DNA of 64,000 nt from Ahaetulla prasina (lineage: Eukaryota; Chordata; Lepidosauria; Squamata; Colubridae): assembly GCF_028640845.1 (NCBI RefSeq), contig NC_080543.1, positions 12,926,858 through 12,990,857 of the forward strand, given 5' to 3'. The position numbers were made by a program, and so were the translations under genes. Every line of letters begins with the position of its first letter. Position 1 is the stretch's first letter. This document shows, piece by piece, positions 32,312-42,401 of this stretch. Below the pieces are notes generated by a model that was not told where the DNA came from, did not search any database, and saw only the letters and a program-made list of their open reading frames with translations.

Positions 32312-32655
32312 GTAACCATGTCCTACTCTTTGCAACCCCCATGGACCATAGCATACCAGCCAGCCCCCACCCCCATCCCGTCCTCCACTGTATCCTGGAG
32401 TTTTCCCAAATTCATTGATGACACTATCTAACCATCTAATCCTCTGGCACCACCTTCTCTTTTCGACTCCAGTCTTTCCCAATATCAGGGTGTTTTTCAA
32501 AGAATCCCCTTTTCTCATGTGGTGGCCAAAGGATTTGAGCTTCAGCTTTAGTTTCTGTCCTTCAAAATATCAGTCAGAGTTTATTTCCTTTAGGACTGAC
32601 TGATTGGATCTCCTTACAGTCCGAGGGACTCACAAGAATCTTCATAAGGACTATA
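32312..32655 (-). mobile_element. BovB LINE, 3' fragment
   Basis: The minus strand reads MRKGDSLKNTLILGK, VEKRRWCQRIRWLDSVINEF and [14 protein letters not shown], the same ORF2 end as at 3026-3465 but more diverged. The 3' end carries a short duplication (CAAAGAGTAGGAC twice). Confidence 0.85.
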
Positions 32656-32663
32656 CCACTTCA

Positions 32664-32754
32664 AATTCTCTCTCTCTCTCTCCCTCCCTCCCTCCCTCCC
32701 TCCCTCCCTCTCTCTCTTTCTCTGTCTATCTAGGGTTGTGTGTGTGTGTGTGTG
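32664..32754. repeat. Simple repeats (CT)n, (CCCT)n, (TG)n
   Basis: Consecutive pyrimidine runs followed by a short TG array. Confidence 0.95.
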
Positions 32755-32793
32755 ATCTTTATATTCTATAAGTAGTGTTACATGATTACAATT

Positions 32794-33125
32794 CAGTGGT
32801 GAAATCCAATTTTTTGTTTACTACGGTTCTATGGGCGTGGCTTGGTGGGTGTGGCTTGATGGGCGTAGCAGGGGAAGGTTTCTGCAAAATCCCCATTCCC
32901 TTCCCTCTCCAGGGGAAGGATACTGCAAAATATCCATTCCCTCCCCACTCCAGGGGGAAGGATATTGCAAAATCTCCATTCCCTTCCCACTTGGGGGCCA
33001 GCCAGAGGTAGTATTTGCCAGTTCTCCGAATTACTCAAAATTTCCACTACCGGTTCTCCAAACTGCTCAAAATTTCCACTACCGGTTCTCCAGAATCTTT
33101 CAGAACCTGCTGGATTTCACCCCTG
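32794..33125 (+). mobile_element. Short non-autonomous hAT, 'GGTGAAATC' family with minisatellite
   Basis: The left end CAGTGGTGAAATCCAATTTT and right end CTGGATTTCACCCCTG are inverted; flanks TTACAATT and CTATAATT match at six of eight. Three copies of the roughly 43 bp unit GGGGAAGGATACTGCAAAAT... fill the middle. The subterminal CTACCGGTTCTCCA is duplicated. Confidence 0.88.
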
Positions 33126-33204
33126 CTATAATTGATAATGGGAAGAAGATAGGTAGACTTTTCTAAAGAAGGGCCATACTAAAAGTCTAATTGAAATACA
33201 ATTC

Positions 33205-33608
33205 CAATGGAGCCAAAGATGATTAGGGGACTGGAGGCTAAAACATATAAAGAATGGTTATGTCTAGTTTAATTAAAAGAAGGACTAAGGGAAACATGAT
33301 AGCAGTGTTCCAATATCTCAGGGGCTGCCCCAAAGAAGAGGGAGTCAAGCTATTCTCCAAAGCACCTGGGGGCAGGACAAGAAGCAATGATGAAAACTAA
33401 TCAAGGAGAGAAGCAACTTAGAACTAAGGAGAAATTTCCTGACAGTTAGCACAATTAATCAGTGGAACAACTTGCCTCTGGAAGTTGTGAATGCTCCAAC
33501 GCTGGAAGTTTTTAGGAAGATGTTGTATAACCATTTGTCTGAAGTGGTGTAGGCTTGGACTAGAAGACCTCCAAGGTCCCTTCCAATTCTGATATTCTAT
33601 TCTATTCT
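33205..33608 (+). mobile_element. CR1 LINE, 3' fragment with (TATTC)n tail
   Basis: GGCTGCCCCAAAGAAGAGGG, TTTCCTGACAGTTAGCACAA and the terminal AAGACCTCCAAGGTCCC block mark it as CR1. It ends in a short TATTC array. Confidence 0.88.
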
Positions 33609-33989
33609 AAAATGGAATCATACAGGAAAACAGAGCCTTCACTTCATAGCTCAGTTGCCGTCAGTTCTCAATTTCTTGCTCATAAACTTAACTACAGTTC
33701 AAATTAACAAACTCATTAAGCATTCAAGCATAATTTGCCAACAATTTGCCAGGTTGCACTGAATTTTCCTGGTCATAAATTTACCAAATTCTATTTCTTT
33801 ATAATCGCCTGTGTGTTCAAAAACTGGGCCTATTGTATATTTGTTTTGAGAAATTATATGTCCCTAATACTTACTACCATTTGTTTAGGGTTAGAGTTCA
33901 AAGTTGCAACAGTATTGAAAAAAGCGACTAATGGCCATTTTTTACACTTACAGCCATCGTAGCATCCCAATGATCACATTAACAAAATT

Positions 33990-34240
33990 AAGATGATAAG
34001 ATAAGATAAGTTAAAATAAGATAAAATAAGATAACTTTTATTGTCATTTTTTTACATTTCATTAAAAATGAAATTCTTTTGCCTGCTTTCAAAAGAAAGT
34101 ATATATATCTACTCACATAACAGACATATACACGTTATATACCTATACTGATACAAATATCTACACACACACACCCCACGGCTTATATGCTATGTCCTGG
34201 ATAGAAGGAACCAATAACATTTTCTGCCATCCTCACCACT
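33990..34240 (-). mobile_element. Rex1-like LINE 3' end with (ATAAG)n tail
   Basis: On the plus strand (ATAAG)n units precede ATAACTTTTATTGTCATTTT, the reverse of a LINE 3' end of the type AATGACAATAAAAGTTAT. Sequence up to about 34240 (CTGCCATCCTCACCACTGTC) matches the Rex1-like copy at 44003-44645. Confidence 0.6.
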
Positions 34241-34448
34241 GTCTCATATTTATGACAGTGGCAGTGTCCTGGGGTTATGTGATCACCTTTTCTGACGGAC
34301 GTCAATAGGGAAACTAGATTCACTTTACACTGTGTTCCTAACTTAATCATTGCAGTGATTCACTTAACAACTGTGGCAAGAAAGGTCATAAAATGGAGCA
34401 AAGCTCACTTAACAAGTGTCTCACTTAACAATGGAAATTTGGAGCTCA

Positions 34449-34684
34449 ATGGTAGTGAGAAGTGGGAAAGAGGAGGGGAAGTAGGAAAGCGAGGAGAAGG
34501 TGGTGAGGAAAGTTTAAGAAGGATGAGAAGGGAAGAAAGGATTAAAGGGGGGAGTGGCAGTCGAGCAGCCCTGATTGAGTATAATTTGAGTATAGGACTG
34601 ATTGTTGGATAAGTGATTGTATTGTACACTGGTCAAATTGTGGGAATTATTATGGAAAATAAAAAAAATTTGCTTTAAAAAAAA
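34449..34684 (+). mobile_element. 5'-truncated L1-type insertion (3' end only)
   Basis: A 236 bp insert ending AATAAAAAAAATTTGCTTT and a short A run, flanked by a 16 bp duplication GGAAATTTGGAGCTCA (34433-34448, 34685-34700). The long duplication and poly-A fit L1 retrotransposition. Its purine-rich start has no coding sequence I can identify. Confidence 0.72.
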
Positions 34685-34715
34685 GGAAATTTGGAGCTCA
34701 GTTGTGGCCATAAAT

Positions 34716-35220
34716 CAGTGGTTCTCAACCTTTATAGTGCTGCGACCCCTTGAATACAATTCCCCATGATGTGGCGACCCCTTTAATACAATTCCCACGA
34801 TGTGGCGACCCCAACTGTAAAATTATTTTTGTTTTGAATTTATCGCGCCTGAAGCCGTATTGGCTAGTGATCTGAACTGCTTGCGATTGCCTTGAGGACG
34901 GAGGCATTAAAGCGGAGACTCCTCCCCTATTAAGTTTATCGCACCTGAAGCCAGATTAGGCTAGTGTTTGGGAGTGATTGCAGCTGGCTTGAGAGGGAGA
35001 CATCAGAGCAAAGATTTCTCTCTTTTTTAATTCATCGCACCAGAAGCCAAATTCGGCTAGCGATTTGAAGAGCCTGCAGCTGGCTTGTGGAGTCAACCAT
35101 TGGAGCGCGATTCTTCGACTTGCAAGTATACTTCCCATATTTCCGATGGTCTTAGGCGACCGCTGGAAAATCGTCATTCGACCCCCAACTGGGTCACGAC
35201 CCACAGGTTGAGAACCGCTG
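34716..35220 (+). mobile_element. SPIN/URR1-type non-autonomous hAT
   Basis: The left end CAGTGGTTCTCAACCTTTAT and right end CAGGTTGAGAACCGCTG are inverted, with a perfect 8 bp duplication CCATAAAT (34708-34715, 35221-35228). The core has the same three-fold CTGAAGCC...GGCTAG motif as the copy at 3624-4110, so this is a true subfamily. Confidence 0.9.
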
Positions 35221-35241
35221 CCATAAATAGAAGACCACCTG

Positions 35242-36018
35242 TATCCATCAAAATCTAAACAGGGGTGCTGTCCATGGTGCTGTAATTCATCTGCTTTTTC
35301 TTCAACCCTTCACTCTTGAAAGACATAAAATTTAAGGCTTCTAGTTGCTCTGATAACTGTATTTGCATTATACTCTCATCTGTGTGTTATTTAAGAGTTA
35401 ATTACTGTTGATCTGTTGTAAGGTTTCCAAAGAGAGTGCCATTTTGGTGTGCTGGCTTAGTCGGCAGACTGAAAATTGGGAAAATATTATGAGGAAAATA
35501 TTGTGAGGCAGGGACATTATGAAGGTCACCTTGAGCTGTACAAAATAAAGATGGGACATAAATTTAGCGAATAAAATAAATAGGCTAAGAAAGCTCTACA
35601 TAAATGCTAAGTACTAGAATTTTGTATCTAATATTTAGTCCAATAATGCAATGATTAAGAAATAAAATAATCGTAATCCTCAAATGAAATGAGAAGTGCA
35701 GGTGATAAAAACAAATAGAAGGAATAATGAGAAAGGAAAGAACATAAAAGTCCATAATTACTTTCACTGAGTGCTTGAAAGTGCTTTAAGCGTTCAGTGC
35801 TCTATTGAGAATAATCAATACAACATAGTTGCAAATGTGGTTAGTGGTACAGATTGAAGCTGAAACATCAGCCCGCTTCAGGCGTGAAGGAAACGGGTGA
35901 CAATATTCTTGCATTTCAGAACGAGGGCAAATGTATTAAGCTGCATTCTCTTAAATTATCTCCATATATAGAGGGCAATTGCTTGTAGTTTTTTTTTTTT
36001 AAATTTATTTATTTCAGA
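35242..36018. other. Mostly unrecognised; possible SINE tail near 35490-35580
   Basis: CACCTTGAGCTGTACAAAAT followed by AAAGATGGGACATAAAT resembles the 3' tail of the SINE family at 59914-60425. The remainder is AT-rich and unassigned. Confidence 0.4.
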
Positions 36019-36197
36019 CAGGTAGTCCCTGACTTACAACAGTTCATTTAGTGACTGTTCAAAGTTAACAGGTCACTGAAAAAAAGTAACTTACTATGAC
36101 CATTTTTCACACTTAACAACCATTGCAGCATCCCTATGGTCATGTGATCAAAATTCAGACTCTTGGCAACTGACTCGTATTTATGATGGTTGCAGTC

Positions 36198-36745
36198 TGT
36201 TGTGGTCCGTCAGCAGCCTACGGAGCTGGCAATGGAGTCAGACAGCAATGAGGCTGAGGTGAAGCAGAGCCATCAGGAAGTGAGGTGTGGACTCCAGAGC
36301 CTCCAGAGCCTGACAGTAGTGAGGCAGAGGAACAGGAGAAGCTGTTCCTAATGCACGCATGAGAAGAGCTGCTAGAAGGCAAGAGCAGCTCAAGCAGAGA
36401 GGACAACTCAGGAGTAGGGCCAAGAGATGATTGCCCCCCACCCCATAAGGCTTAAAACAGACCAGCACCGGCGTTTCAGCTTGCCAGAAAACAACATTGT
36501 AGCTTCGTCTTCTGCTTCGTATGTATCTTTGTTTTTCTGGCTTCTGGACGTTTGCCAGGAAGGGCCTTTGGCAGTTTGCCTAATGGGACTAAGGTTTGTG
36601 AGATAACTGAGGAATTTGTGTTGGGAGGCATTTGTTTTACTTTGAGTTGAACGACGCTGGGAATGAAGTAATTTCCAGCTGTTCGAATAGTTTGTTTTTC
36701 CACAGACTAAGTTTATTACTACCTACCTGGACCTGGGTCACAACA
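36198..36745 (+). mobile_element. Solo LTR, family 'VV-ORF', subfamily A (copy 2)
   Basis: It begins TGTTGTGGTCCGTCAGCAGC and ends GGGTCACAACA; flanks CAGTC (36193-36197) and CAATC (36746-36750) differ at one base. It keeps the subfamily A coding segment (ARMRRAARRQEQLKQRGQL region) with frameshifts upstream. A TTAAAA box lies near 36450. Confidence 0.85.
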
Positions 36746-36764
36746 CAATCTCCTGGGGTCAATG

Positions 36765-38077
36765 CAGGGGTGGTATTCGGGTATACTTTTCCACCCCGGG
36801 CCACCCCAATGAAGTTGTTGAAGTGCTGTCCCGGTGTTTGGAAGCCGTACGGGTCTGGATGGGGAGAAACAGGCTCAAGCTTAATCCCTCCAAGACGGAG
36901 TGGCTGTGGATGCCGGCATCCCGATTCAGTCAGCTGCAGCTGTGGTTGACTGTTGGAGGCGAGTTACTGGCCCCAAAGGATAGGGTGCGCAACTTAGGCG
37001 TCCTCCTGGATGATTGGCTGTCGTTTGAAGATCATTTGACGGCCGTCTCCAGGAGGGCCTTCCACCAGGTTCGCCTGGTTCGGCAGTTGCGCCCCTTTCT
37101 TGATCGAGATGCCTTGTGCACAGTCACTCATGCGCTCGTTACCTCTCGCTTGGATTATTGTAATGCTCTCTACATGGGGCTCCCCTTGAAGTGCACTCGG
37201 AGGCTTCAGCTAGTCCAGAATGCAGCTGCGCGGGTGATAGAGGGAGCTACGCGTAGCTCCCACGTAACACCGCTCCTGCGCAGACTGCACTGGCTACCTG
37301 TGGCCTTTCGAGTGCACTTTAAAGTGTTGGTTATGACCTTTAAAGCGCTCCATGGCTTAGGGCCTGGGTATTTACGGGACTGCCTGCTGTTACCACATGC
37401 CTCCCACCGACCCGTACGCTCTCACAGAGAGGGACTTTTCAGGGTGCCGTCCGCCAAACAATGTCGGCTGGCGGCCCCCAGGGGAAGGGCCTTCTCTGTG
37501 GGGGCTCCCACACTCTGGAACGAGCTTCCCCCGGGTTTACGCCAAATACCTGACCTTCGGACTTTCCGTCGTGAACTGAAGACACATCTTTTCATTCGCG
37601 CGGGGCTGGCTTGAATTGAATTTTATTAATTTTAAATTTTAAATTTTAATTAATTAATTTTAAATGGGGTTTTTTAGTCTTGTATATTTTAACCTATCAG
37701 GCTAATTTTAAAATAAGTTTTTTAATCTGCTTTTTAAATTGTATATTGTTTTATCTGTTTTATTTTTGCCTGTACACCGCCCTGAGTCCTTCGGGAGAAG
37801 GGCGGTATAAAAATCAAATAAATAATAATAAATAATAATAATAATAATTCACTTACTTTCCCTACTGATTCACAAATGTGAGCATGCACGTCCACACATG
37901 TGCCCGGCCTTTCGCGCATGCACTTTGCTGGTGCACGCATCTTTCACGCATGTGCCCAGCCTAAAAAATGTGCCTAAATAGGATGACATAGAGCTGGGGG
38001 GTGGGGGGGTGGGGGCACCTGCGATTTCCGCTACCGGTTCGGTCGAATCAGTCCGAACCTGCTGAATACGACCTCTA
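36765..38077 (+). mobile_element. Non-autonomous hAT, 'GGTGGTATTC' family, split by L2
   Basis: The left end is CAGGGGTGGTATTCGGG and the right end GCTGAATACGACCTCTA. A perfect 8 bp duplication GGTCAATG lies at 36757-36764 and 38078-38085. The termini resemble the hAT at 15728-15984. An L2 occupies most of the interior. Confidence 0.85.
36781..37850 (+). mobile_element. L2 LINE, 3' third, best-preserved L2 frame
   Basis: A 263-codon frame (36823-37614) starts just after the reverse transcriptase palm: LSRCLEAVRVWMGRNRLKLN, SKTEWLWMP, NLGVLLDDWLSFEDHLTAVS, RRAFHQVRLVRQLRPFLDRD, LVTSRLDYCNALYMGLPL and APTLWNELPPGLRQIPDLRT. The catalytic YADD block has been lost by 5' truncation. The 3' UTR ends GGGAGAAGGGCGGTATAAAA and an (AAT)n tail. 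The intact frame suggests a fairly recent insertion. Confidence 0.93.
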
Positions 38078-38146
38078 GGTCAATGTGATAACCTTTTGCA
38101 ACATTCAAAGTCAATGGGGAAGCCAGATTCATTTCACATTTCATTT

Positions 38147-38399
38147 TTTTTTGTTTGTTTGAGTCTCCAAAGACTCAGGGCGGCTTACACTGTATAAGGC
38201 AATAGTCTCATTCTATTTGTATATTTTTTTTTTTTACAAAGTCAACTTATTGCCCCCCCAACAATCTGAGTCCTCATTTTACCTACCTTATAAAGGGTGG
38301 AAGGCTGAGTCAACCTTGGGCCGGGCTCGAACCTGCAGTAATTGCAGGCTCTGTGTTCTAATAACAGGCTTCTCTATTGCCTGAGCTATCCTGGCCCAT
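38147..38399 (-). repeat. tRNA-derived SINE with L2-like tail
   Basis: Reverse orientation: AGTCTCCAAAGACTCAGGGC at the tail side, CAACTTATTGCCCCCCCAAC in the body, box B as GGGCTCGAACC and the head GCCTGAGCTATCCTGGCCC. Both flanks carry ATTTCA, a short target duplication. Confidence 0.87.
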
Positions 38400-38524
38400 T
38401 TCACTAACTTAAAAACTATAGTGATTCCCTTAACAACTTTGGCAAGAAAGGTTGTAAAAAAAATGGGGCAAAATTCATTGAGCAAATGACTTAGCAACCG
38501 ATTGTGGTCATAAGTTGAGGAATG

Positions 38525-38640
38525 TATGTGACTGAACTGAACTGAAGAAGCCTTCTTGGATGAGAAACAAAACATCTTCAAGGAAAAACAAGGGAAATCC
38601 AGTGGCCTTTTAAAAAAGCAACTTTGGGATATATGATTTA
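38525..38640 (+). mobile_element. Penelope-like element terminal fragment (inferred)
   Basis: GAAGAAGCCTTCTTGGATGA GAAACAAAACATCTTCAAGG is a family seen also, in reverse, at 46405-46482 and 48826-48935. The TGGATGAGAAGCGAAACGTC form of this block resembles hammerhead-type sequence known in Penelope-like element termini. Assignment is by resemblance. Confidence 0.45.
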
Positions 38641-38763
38641 AAATTTTGGTTTTCCAAAGTCTGCACTTACTGGGAAAGCTCGCATGGATAAAAGCTAATT
38701 CACCATTTGATCTCCTGGAAAGCAATGAAAGAATGTCATATTTACAGAATGTCTGCTCTCTCT

Positions 38764-39118
38764 AGGGACATGGTGGCTCAGAGGCTAAGACACTGAGCTT
38801 GTCGATCGAAAGGTCGGCAGTTCAGCGGTTCAAATCCCTAGTGCTGCCGTGTAATGGGATGAGCTCCCATTACGAGTCCCAGCTTCTACCAACATAGCAG
38901 TTCGAAAGCACGTAAAAAATGCAAGTAGAAAAATAGGGACCACTTTTGGTGGGAAGGTAACAGCATTCCGTGCGCCTTTGGTGTTGAGTCATGCTGGCCA
39001 CATGACCACGGAGACGTCTTCGAACAGCGCTGGTTCTTCGGCTTTGAAACGGAGATGAGCACCACCCCCTAGAGTCGGGAAAGACTAGCACATATGTGCG
39101 AGGGGAACATTTACCTTT
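38764..39118 (+). repeat. Sauria/Squam-type tRNA-derived SINE, full length
   Basis: Head ACATGGTGGCTCAGAGGCTA, box B GGTTCAAATCC, body GACCACTTTTGGTGGGAAGG and GCTGGCCACATGACCACGG, and 3' end AGAGTCGGGAAAGACTAGCA with TTTACCTTTTA. The head has a small insertion (GTTCAGCG) before box B. Confidence 0.9.
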
Positions 39119-39584
39119 TACTTTGCCTGCTTTCTCTAAGCATTAATGTATTGCCACAATTCCCTGAATACCAGAAAATTTGTTATGGCCTCCTGCCTAA
39201 CATTAGGAGAAGAAGTTGAAGGGAAGCATTTTTTTAAAAAGAAAAATCTACATATTGTTACATTAAAGTAATTCTAGGCTGCCCGCTCTCTTAACCACTT
39301 AGGGCAGCTTCTAAACTGTAATTAAAAGAGTCATATTGTTAAAACAAACTTCAACGCATTATTAAAATAAAACACCCTGCCTATTTTATAAGAAATAAAT
39401 ATATTTAAACCGTTTAAACAATTGAAAGGCCTGGGTAAACAAGTATTTTGAATTGCCTCCTAGATTATAAAGAAAAGAGGGATTGCATCCAGCCCAAAGA
39501 CAGTTTGTGCATTGTGACTCAATTCAGCCCAAAACATTTGTCACACCAATGAATTAATAGAATGGAGAACTCTGGACTAGAGTA
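39119..39584. other. Decayed, unassigned repeat-like sequence
   Basis: CCACTTAGGGCAGCTTCTAA and AAAGGCCTGGGTAAACAAGT look like an old LINE or SINE 3' UTR, but I cannot place it. Confidence 0.35.
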
Positions 39585-39957
39585 CAGATATTCCTTGACT
39601 TATGACTGCAACCGGGGTCAGAAATTTCCATTCCTAATCAAGGCAGTTGTTTAATTAATTCATTCACTTACTTATTTATTTAGAAAATGTGTTGGCTGCC
39701 CATCTTGGAAACAACGACTTGTTAAGTAATTTGCACCCAATTTTAGTGCCTTTTTCTACTGTTGTTAAGTGAATCACTGCAGTTGTTAAGTAATTCATGC
39801 AATTGTTAAGCAAATTTGTTTTCCCCATTGAGTTTGCTTGTCGGAAACTAGATGGGAAGGTCAGAAATGATGAACATGCGACTCTGGGAGGCTGCAGCCA
39901 TTGCTGGTTGCCAAGTGCCCAAATATTGACAATGCGACTATGAGATGCTACAGTGGT
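39585..39957 (-). mobile_element. Tigger-like MITE, truncated
   Basis: It begins CAGATATTCCTTGACTTATG after TA and follows the family in reverse orientation (GTTAAGTGAATCACTGCAGT, TTGCCAAGTGCCCAAATATT). It is cut off before the second terminus. Confidence 0.78.
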
Positions 39958-39964
39958 CTTTCTT

Positions 39965-40140
39965 TCTGCAGTGGCCCCTGCTCAATGGAACATCCTCCCT
40001 TCAGAGGTTAGAATAGCCCCAACCTTGTAGTCTTTTCTAAGGCCCTTAAAGCCTGGCTATCTTTCCCAAGCCTGTGGTGTTAAATGGGTTCAGGGCCCCA
40101 CTTTCTTGGCTGTATTGCCAACTGGCCAAGGATCTTGGCT
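39965..40140 (+). mobile_element. Decayed L2 LINE fragment
   Basis: CTGCAGTGGCCCCTGCTCAA TGGAACATCCTCCC matches the L2 region coding for VGAPTLWNELPP. Short and diverged. Confidence 0.45.
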
Positions 40141-40146
40141 GCTCTT

Positions 40147-40296
40147 TGTGTGTGTGTGTGTGTGTGCATATGTGTGTGTGTGTGTGTATTGTAGAGAATA
40201 GAGCAGAGTAGAGTAGAGTAGAGTAGAGTAGAACAGAACAGAACAGAACAGAACAGAACAGAACAGAATAGAATAGAATAGAATAGAATAGAATAA
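40147..40296. repeat. (TG)n followed by (AGAGT)n/(AGAAC)n/(AGAAT)n
   Basis: A TG array, then a run of related pentamers that drift from AGAGT to AGAAC to AGAAT. The last directly joins the minus-strand CR1 3' end, so it is the LINE tail array. Confidence 0.92.
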
Positions 40297-40374
40297 CAGA
40301 GTTGGAAGGGACCTTGGAGGTCTTCTAATCCAACCCCCTGCTTAGGCAGGAAACCCTATAGCATTTCAGTCAAA
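40297..40374 (-). mobile_element. CR1 LINE 3' tip
   Basis: AACAGAGTTGGAAGGGACCT and CAACCCCCTGCTTAGGCAGG on the plus strand are the reverse of the CR1 terminus. Confidence 0.88.
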
Positions 40375-40375
40375 A

Positions 40376-40437
40376 TAGATAGGTAGGATATATAGATAGG
40401 ATATATAGAGATAGAGAAAGAGATAGAGATAGAGATA

Positions 40438-40482
<45 letters not shown>
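40376..40482. repeat. (GATA)/(GAGATA)/(GA)n simple repeat
   Basis: GATAGG and GAGATA units pass into a long GA run. Confidence 0.92.
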
Positions 40483-40483
<1 letters not shown>

Positions 40484-40486
40484 AGT

Positions 40487-40612
40487 CGGTCTTTGGTTAT
40501 TCGGGTATTCTCCCGTGAAAATTGGAGGTGTCTTGACCAATTTTATGCTGGAGAAAACCCAAATAACCAAAGACCTACATACAAACACCCGCGAAAACCT
40601 CAGAAAACAAAT
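40487..40612. mobile_element. Penelope-like terminal sequence as a small fold-back
   Basis: GGTCTTTGGTTATTCGGG at the left and AAATAACCAAAGACCT at the right are inverted, each followed by TTCTCCCGTGAAAATTGGA-type sequence, meeting in the middle near 40535. The right flank CAAACACCCGCGAAAACCTC is also part of this family. The same inverted pair occurs at 48284-48585. Confidence 0.55.
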
Positions 40613-40629
40613 AGATAGATATAGATATA

Positions 40630-40905
40630 GATAATTTATTTTTTTATTTTTATTTACATTTATATCCTGCCCTTTTCCGAAGACTCAGGGCAGCTTACAG
40701 TGTATAAGGCAATAGTCTGATTCTATTTGTATATTTACAAAGTCAACTTATTGCCCCCCCAACAATCTGGGTCCTCATTTTACCTACCTTATAAAGGATG
40801 GAAGGCTGAGTCAACGTTGGGCCGGGCTTGAACCTGCAGTAATTGCAGGCTATTGTGTTCTAATAACAGGCTCCTTACAGCCTGAGCTATCCACGGCCCT
40901 TGATG
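40630..40905 (-). repeat. tRNA-derived SINE with L2-like tail
   Basis: Reverse orientation with GAAGACTCAGGGCAGCTTAC at the tail, box B as GGGCTTGAACC, and GCCTGAGCTATCCACGGCCC at the head. Confidence 0.87.
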
Positions 40906-40959
40906 GTTTTATTATTATTTTAAAATGTTTTAGTGTCTTAATTGTAATATATACATACA

Positions 40960-41236
40960 TACAGAGTTTCCTACCTGACCAGGGGGTTGGACGAGTGGTG
41001 ACATCCAATTTTTTTAACTACCGGTTCTGTGGGTGTGGCTTGGTGGGCATGGCAGGGGAAAGATACTGCAAAATCTCCATTCCCACCCCACTCCAGGGGA
41101 AGGATATTGCAAAATCTCCATTCCCACCCCACTCTGGGACTAACCAGAGGTGATATTTGCCGTTTCTCTGAACTGCTCAAAATTTCCGCTACCGGTTCTC
41201 CAGAACCTGTCAGAACCTGCTGGATTTCACCCGTGA
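40960..41236 (+). mobile_element. Short hAT, 'GGTGAAATC' family, beside a CR1 tip
   Basis: A CR1 3' tip (CCAGGGGGTTGGAC, to about 40990) is followed by GAGTGGTGACATCCAATTTT, TACCGGTTCTGTGGGTGTGG, two minisatellite units and the right end CTGGATTTCACCCGTG. The left terminus has lost its CA. Confidence 0.78.
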
Positions 41237-41282
41237 TTTGTTCATTTATTTCCCAAGCTTTATTATTTTTACAAATAACTCA

Positions 41283-41640
41283 ACAGAATAACAGAGTTGG
41301 AAGGGACCTTGGACGTCTTCTAGTCCAACTTCCCCCACTCCTGGGGGGAAGGATACTGCAAAATTTCCATTCCCACCCCTCTCCAGGGGACGGATACTGC
41401 AAAAATCCCCATTCCTTCCCCACTCCAGGGGGAAGGATATTGCAAAATCTCCATTCCCACCGCACTCCAGGGGGAAGGATATTGCAAAATCTCCATTCCC
41501 ACCGCACTCGGGGGCCAGCCAGAGGTGGTATTTGCTGGTTCTCCGAACTATTCAAAATTTCCGCTACTGTCAGAACCTGCTGGATTTCACCCCTGCGTTG
41601 GACTCTTCCAATCCTGTCATTCCATTCCATTCCATTCCAT
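41283..41640 (+). mobile_element. hAT minisatellite fragment between opposed CR1 tips
   Basis: A minus-strand CR1 tip (GAGTTGGAAGGGACCTTGGA, 41283-41332) leads straight into four units of the hAT minisatellite (41333-41515) and the hAT right end CTGGATTTCACCCCTG (41597). A plus-strand CR1-like tip and (CATTC)n follow. The hAT left end is absent. Confidence 0.7.
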
Positions 41641-41697
41641 TCTTTGATAGAGATGGGCAGCTATAGGTAGGGAATGCAAACAAACAAATAACTAAAG

Positions 41698-41806
41698 CAG
41701 GGGTCTCCAACCTTGGCAGCTTTAAGACTTGTGGACTTCGCCGGCTGAGGAATTCTGGGAGTTGAAGTCCACAAAGTCTTCAAGTTGCCAAGGTTGGAGA
41801 CCCCTG
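41698..41806. mobile_element. Palindromic hAT MITE, 109 bp
   Basis: The left half CAGGGGTCTCCAACCTTGGC AGCTTTAAGAC is inverted against GCCAAGGTTGGAGACCCCTG, making almost the entire element a hairpin. A perfect 8 bp duplication AACTAAAG (41690-41697, 41807-41814) flanks it. A second copy starts at 55651. Confidence 0.92.
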
Positions 41807-41825
41807 AACTAAAGGGTAGTTCCTT

Positions 41826-41896
41826 TTTTTCCAGTGCCGTTGTCGCTTCAAATGGACACTCAACAAAACAAACGGTTGCAAATTGAGGACTACCTG
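41826..41896 (-). mobile_element. Tigger-like MITE terminal fragment
   Basis: CCAGTGCCGTTGTCGCTTCA and AATTGAGGACTACCTG match the family end. The rest is missing. Confidence 0.65.
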
Positions 41897-42290
41897 AAGC
41901 TGACTGCGTTGGGAGGGACGTGAAAGAAGCATCCCTAAAGATCACATCACTTCTGGGCAGAGGGGTTGTTGTCACCGGCAAATCCTTTCAACCTAGAAGC
42001 TTTGTCGGTGCCTCTGACACAAATACAGACAGCTGATGCTCTTCATAGCTCGGTTTCATCTTGGATATGACATTGCACTCCATTGTGAGCACCTTAAATT
42101 GGACTCAGAAGGCAGCCAGCAGCCAGTGATGGGCTTTCATCATGGAGACTGAATGGGATAATTGGGAAGCCTCATTCATTCCCTGTGCTGCTCCTGCTTC
42201 TGCCTTCCTTGTCAACTGAGATTTTCCATGCTATCTTCAAGTCTGCCCACAAAACGGGGCTTTATGATAAGCCTAAATTAAAGAATAACT
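41897..42290. other. No feature recognised
   Basis: Unique-looking sequence before the next MITE. Confidence 0.5.
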
Positions 42291-42401
42291 ACAGATAGTC
42301 CTCAACTCACAACAGTTCATTTAGTGACTGCTCCAAATTACAACAATACTGAAAAAAGGGAGTTATAAGCATAGAGATACTGTAGATAGATAGATAGATA
42401 G

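Larger units (their letters stand above)
33893..35241 (+). mobile_element. Tigger-like MITE hosting three insertions
   Basis: The body starts at AGTTCAAAGTTGCAACAGTA (left TIR lost) and ends AAGACCACCTG followed by TA. Insertions are a Rex1 3' end (33990-34240), an L1 tail (34449-34684) and a SPIN-type hAT (34716-35220). The pieces read continuously when these are set aside. Confidence 0.8.
36019..38524 (+). mobile_element. Tigger-like MITE hosting an LTR, a hAT (with L2) and a SINE
   Basis: It starts CAGGTAGTCCCTGACTTACA and ends near GGTCATAAGTTGAGGAA. Its sequence continues across the LTR (36198-36745), the hAT (36765-38077) and the SINE (38147-38399). Confidence 0.82.

Noticed and set aside
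32829..33166. ORFs with repeated GRILQNLHSHPTPG-type peptide
   Set aside because: The hAT minisatellite is open in all frames; no evidence of translation.
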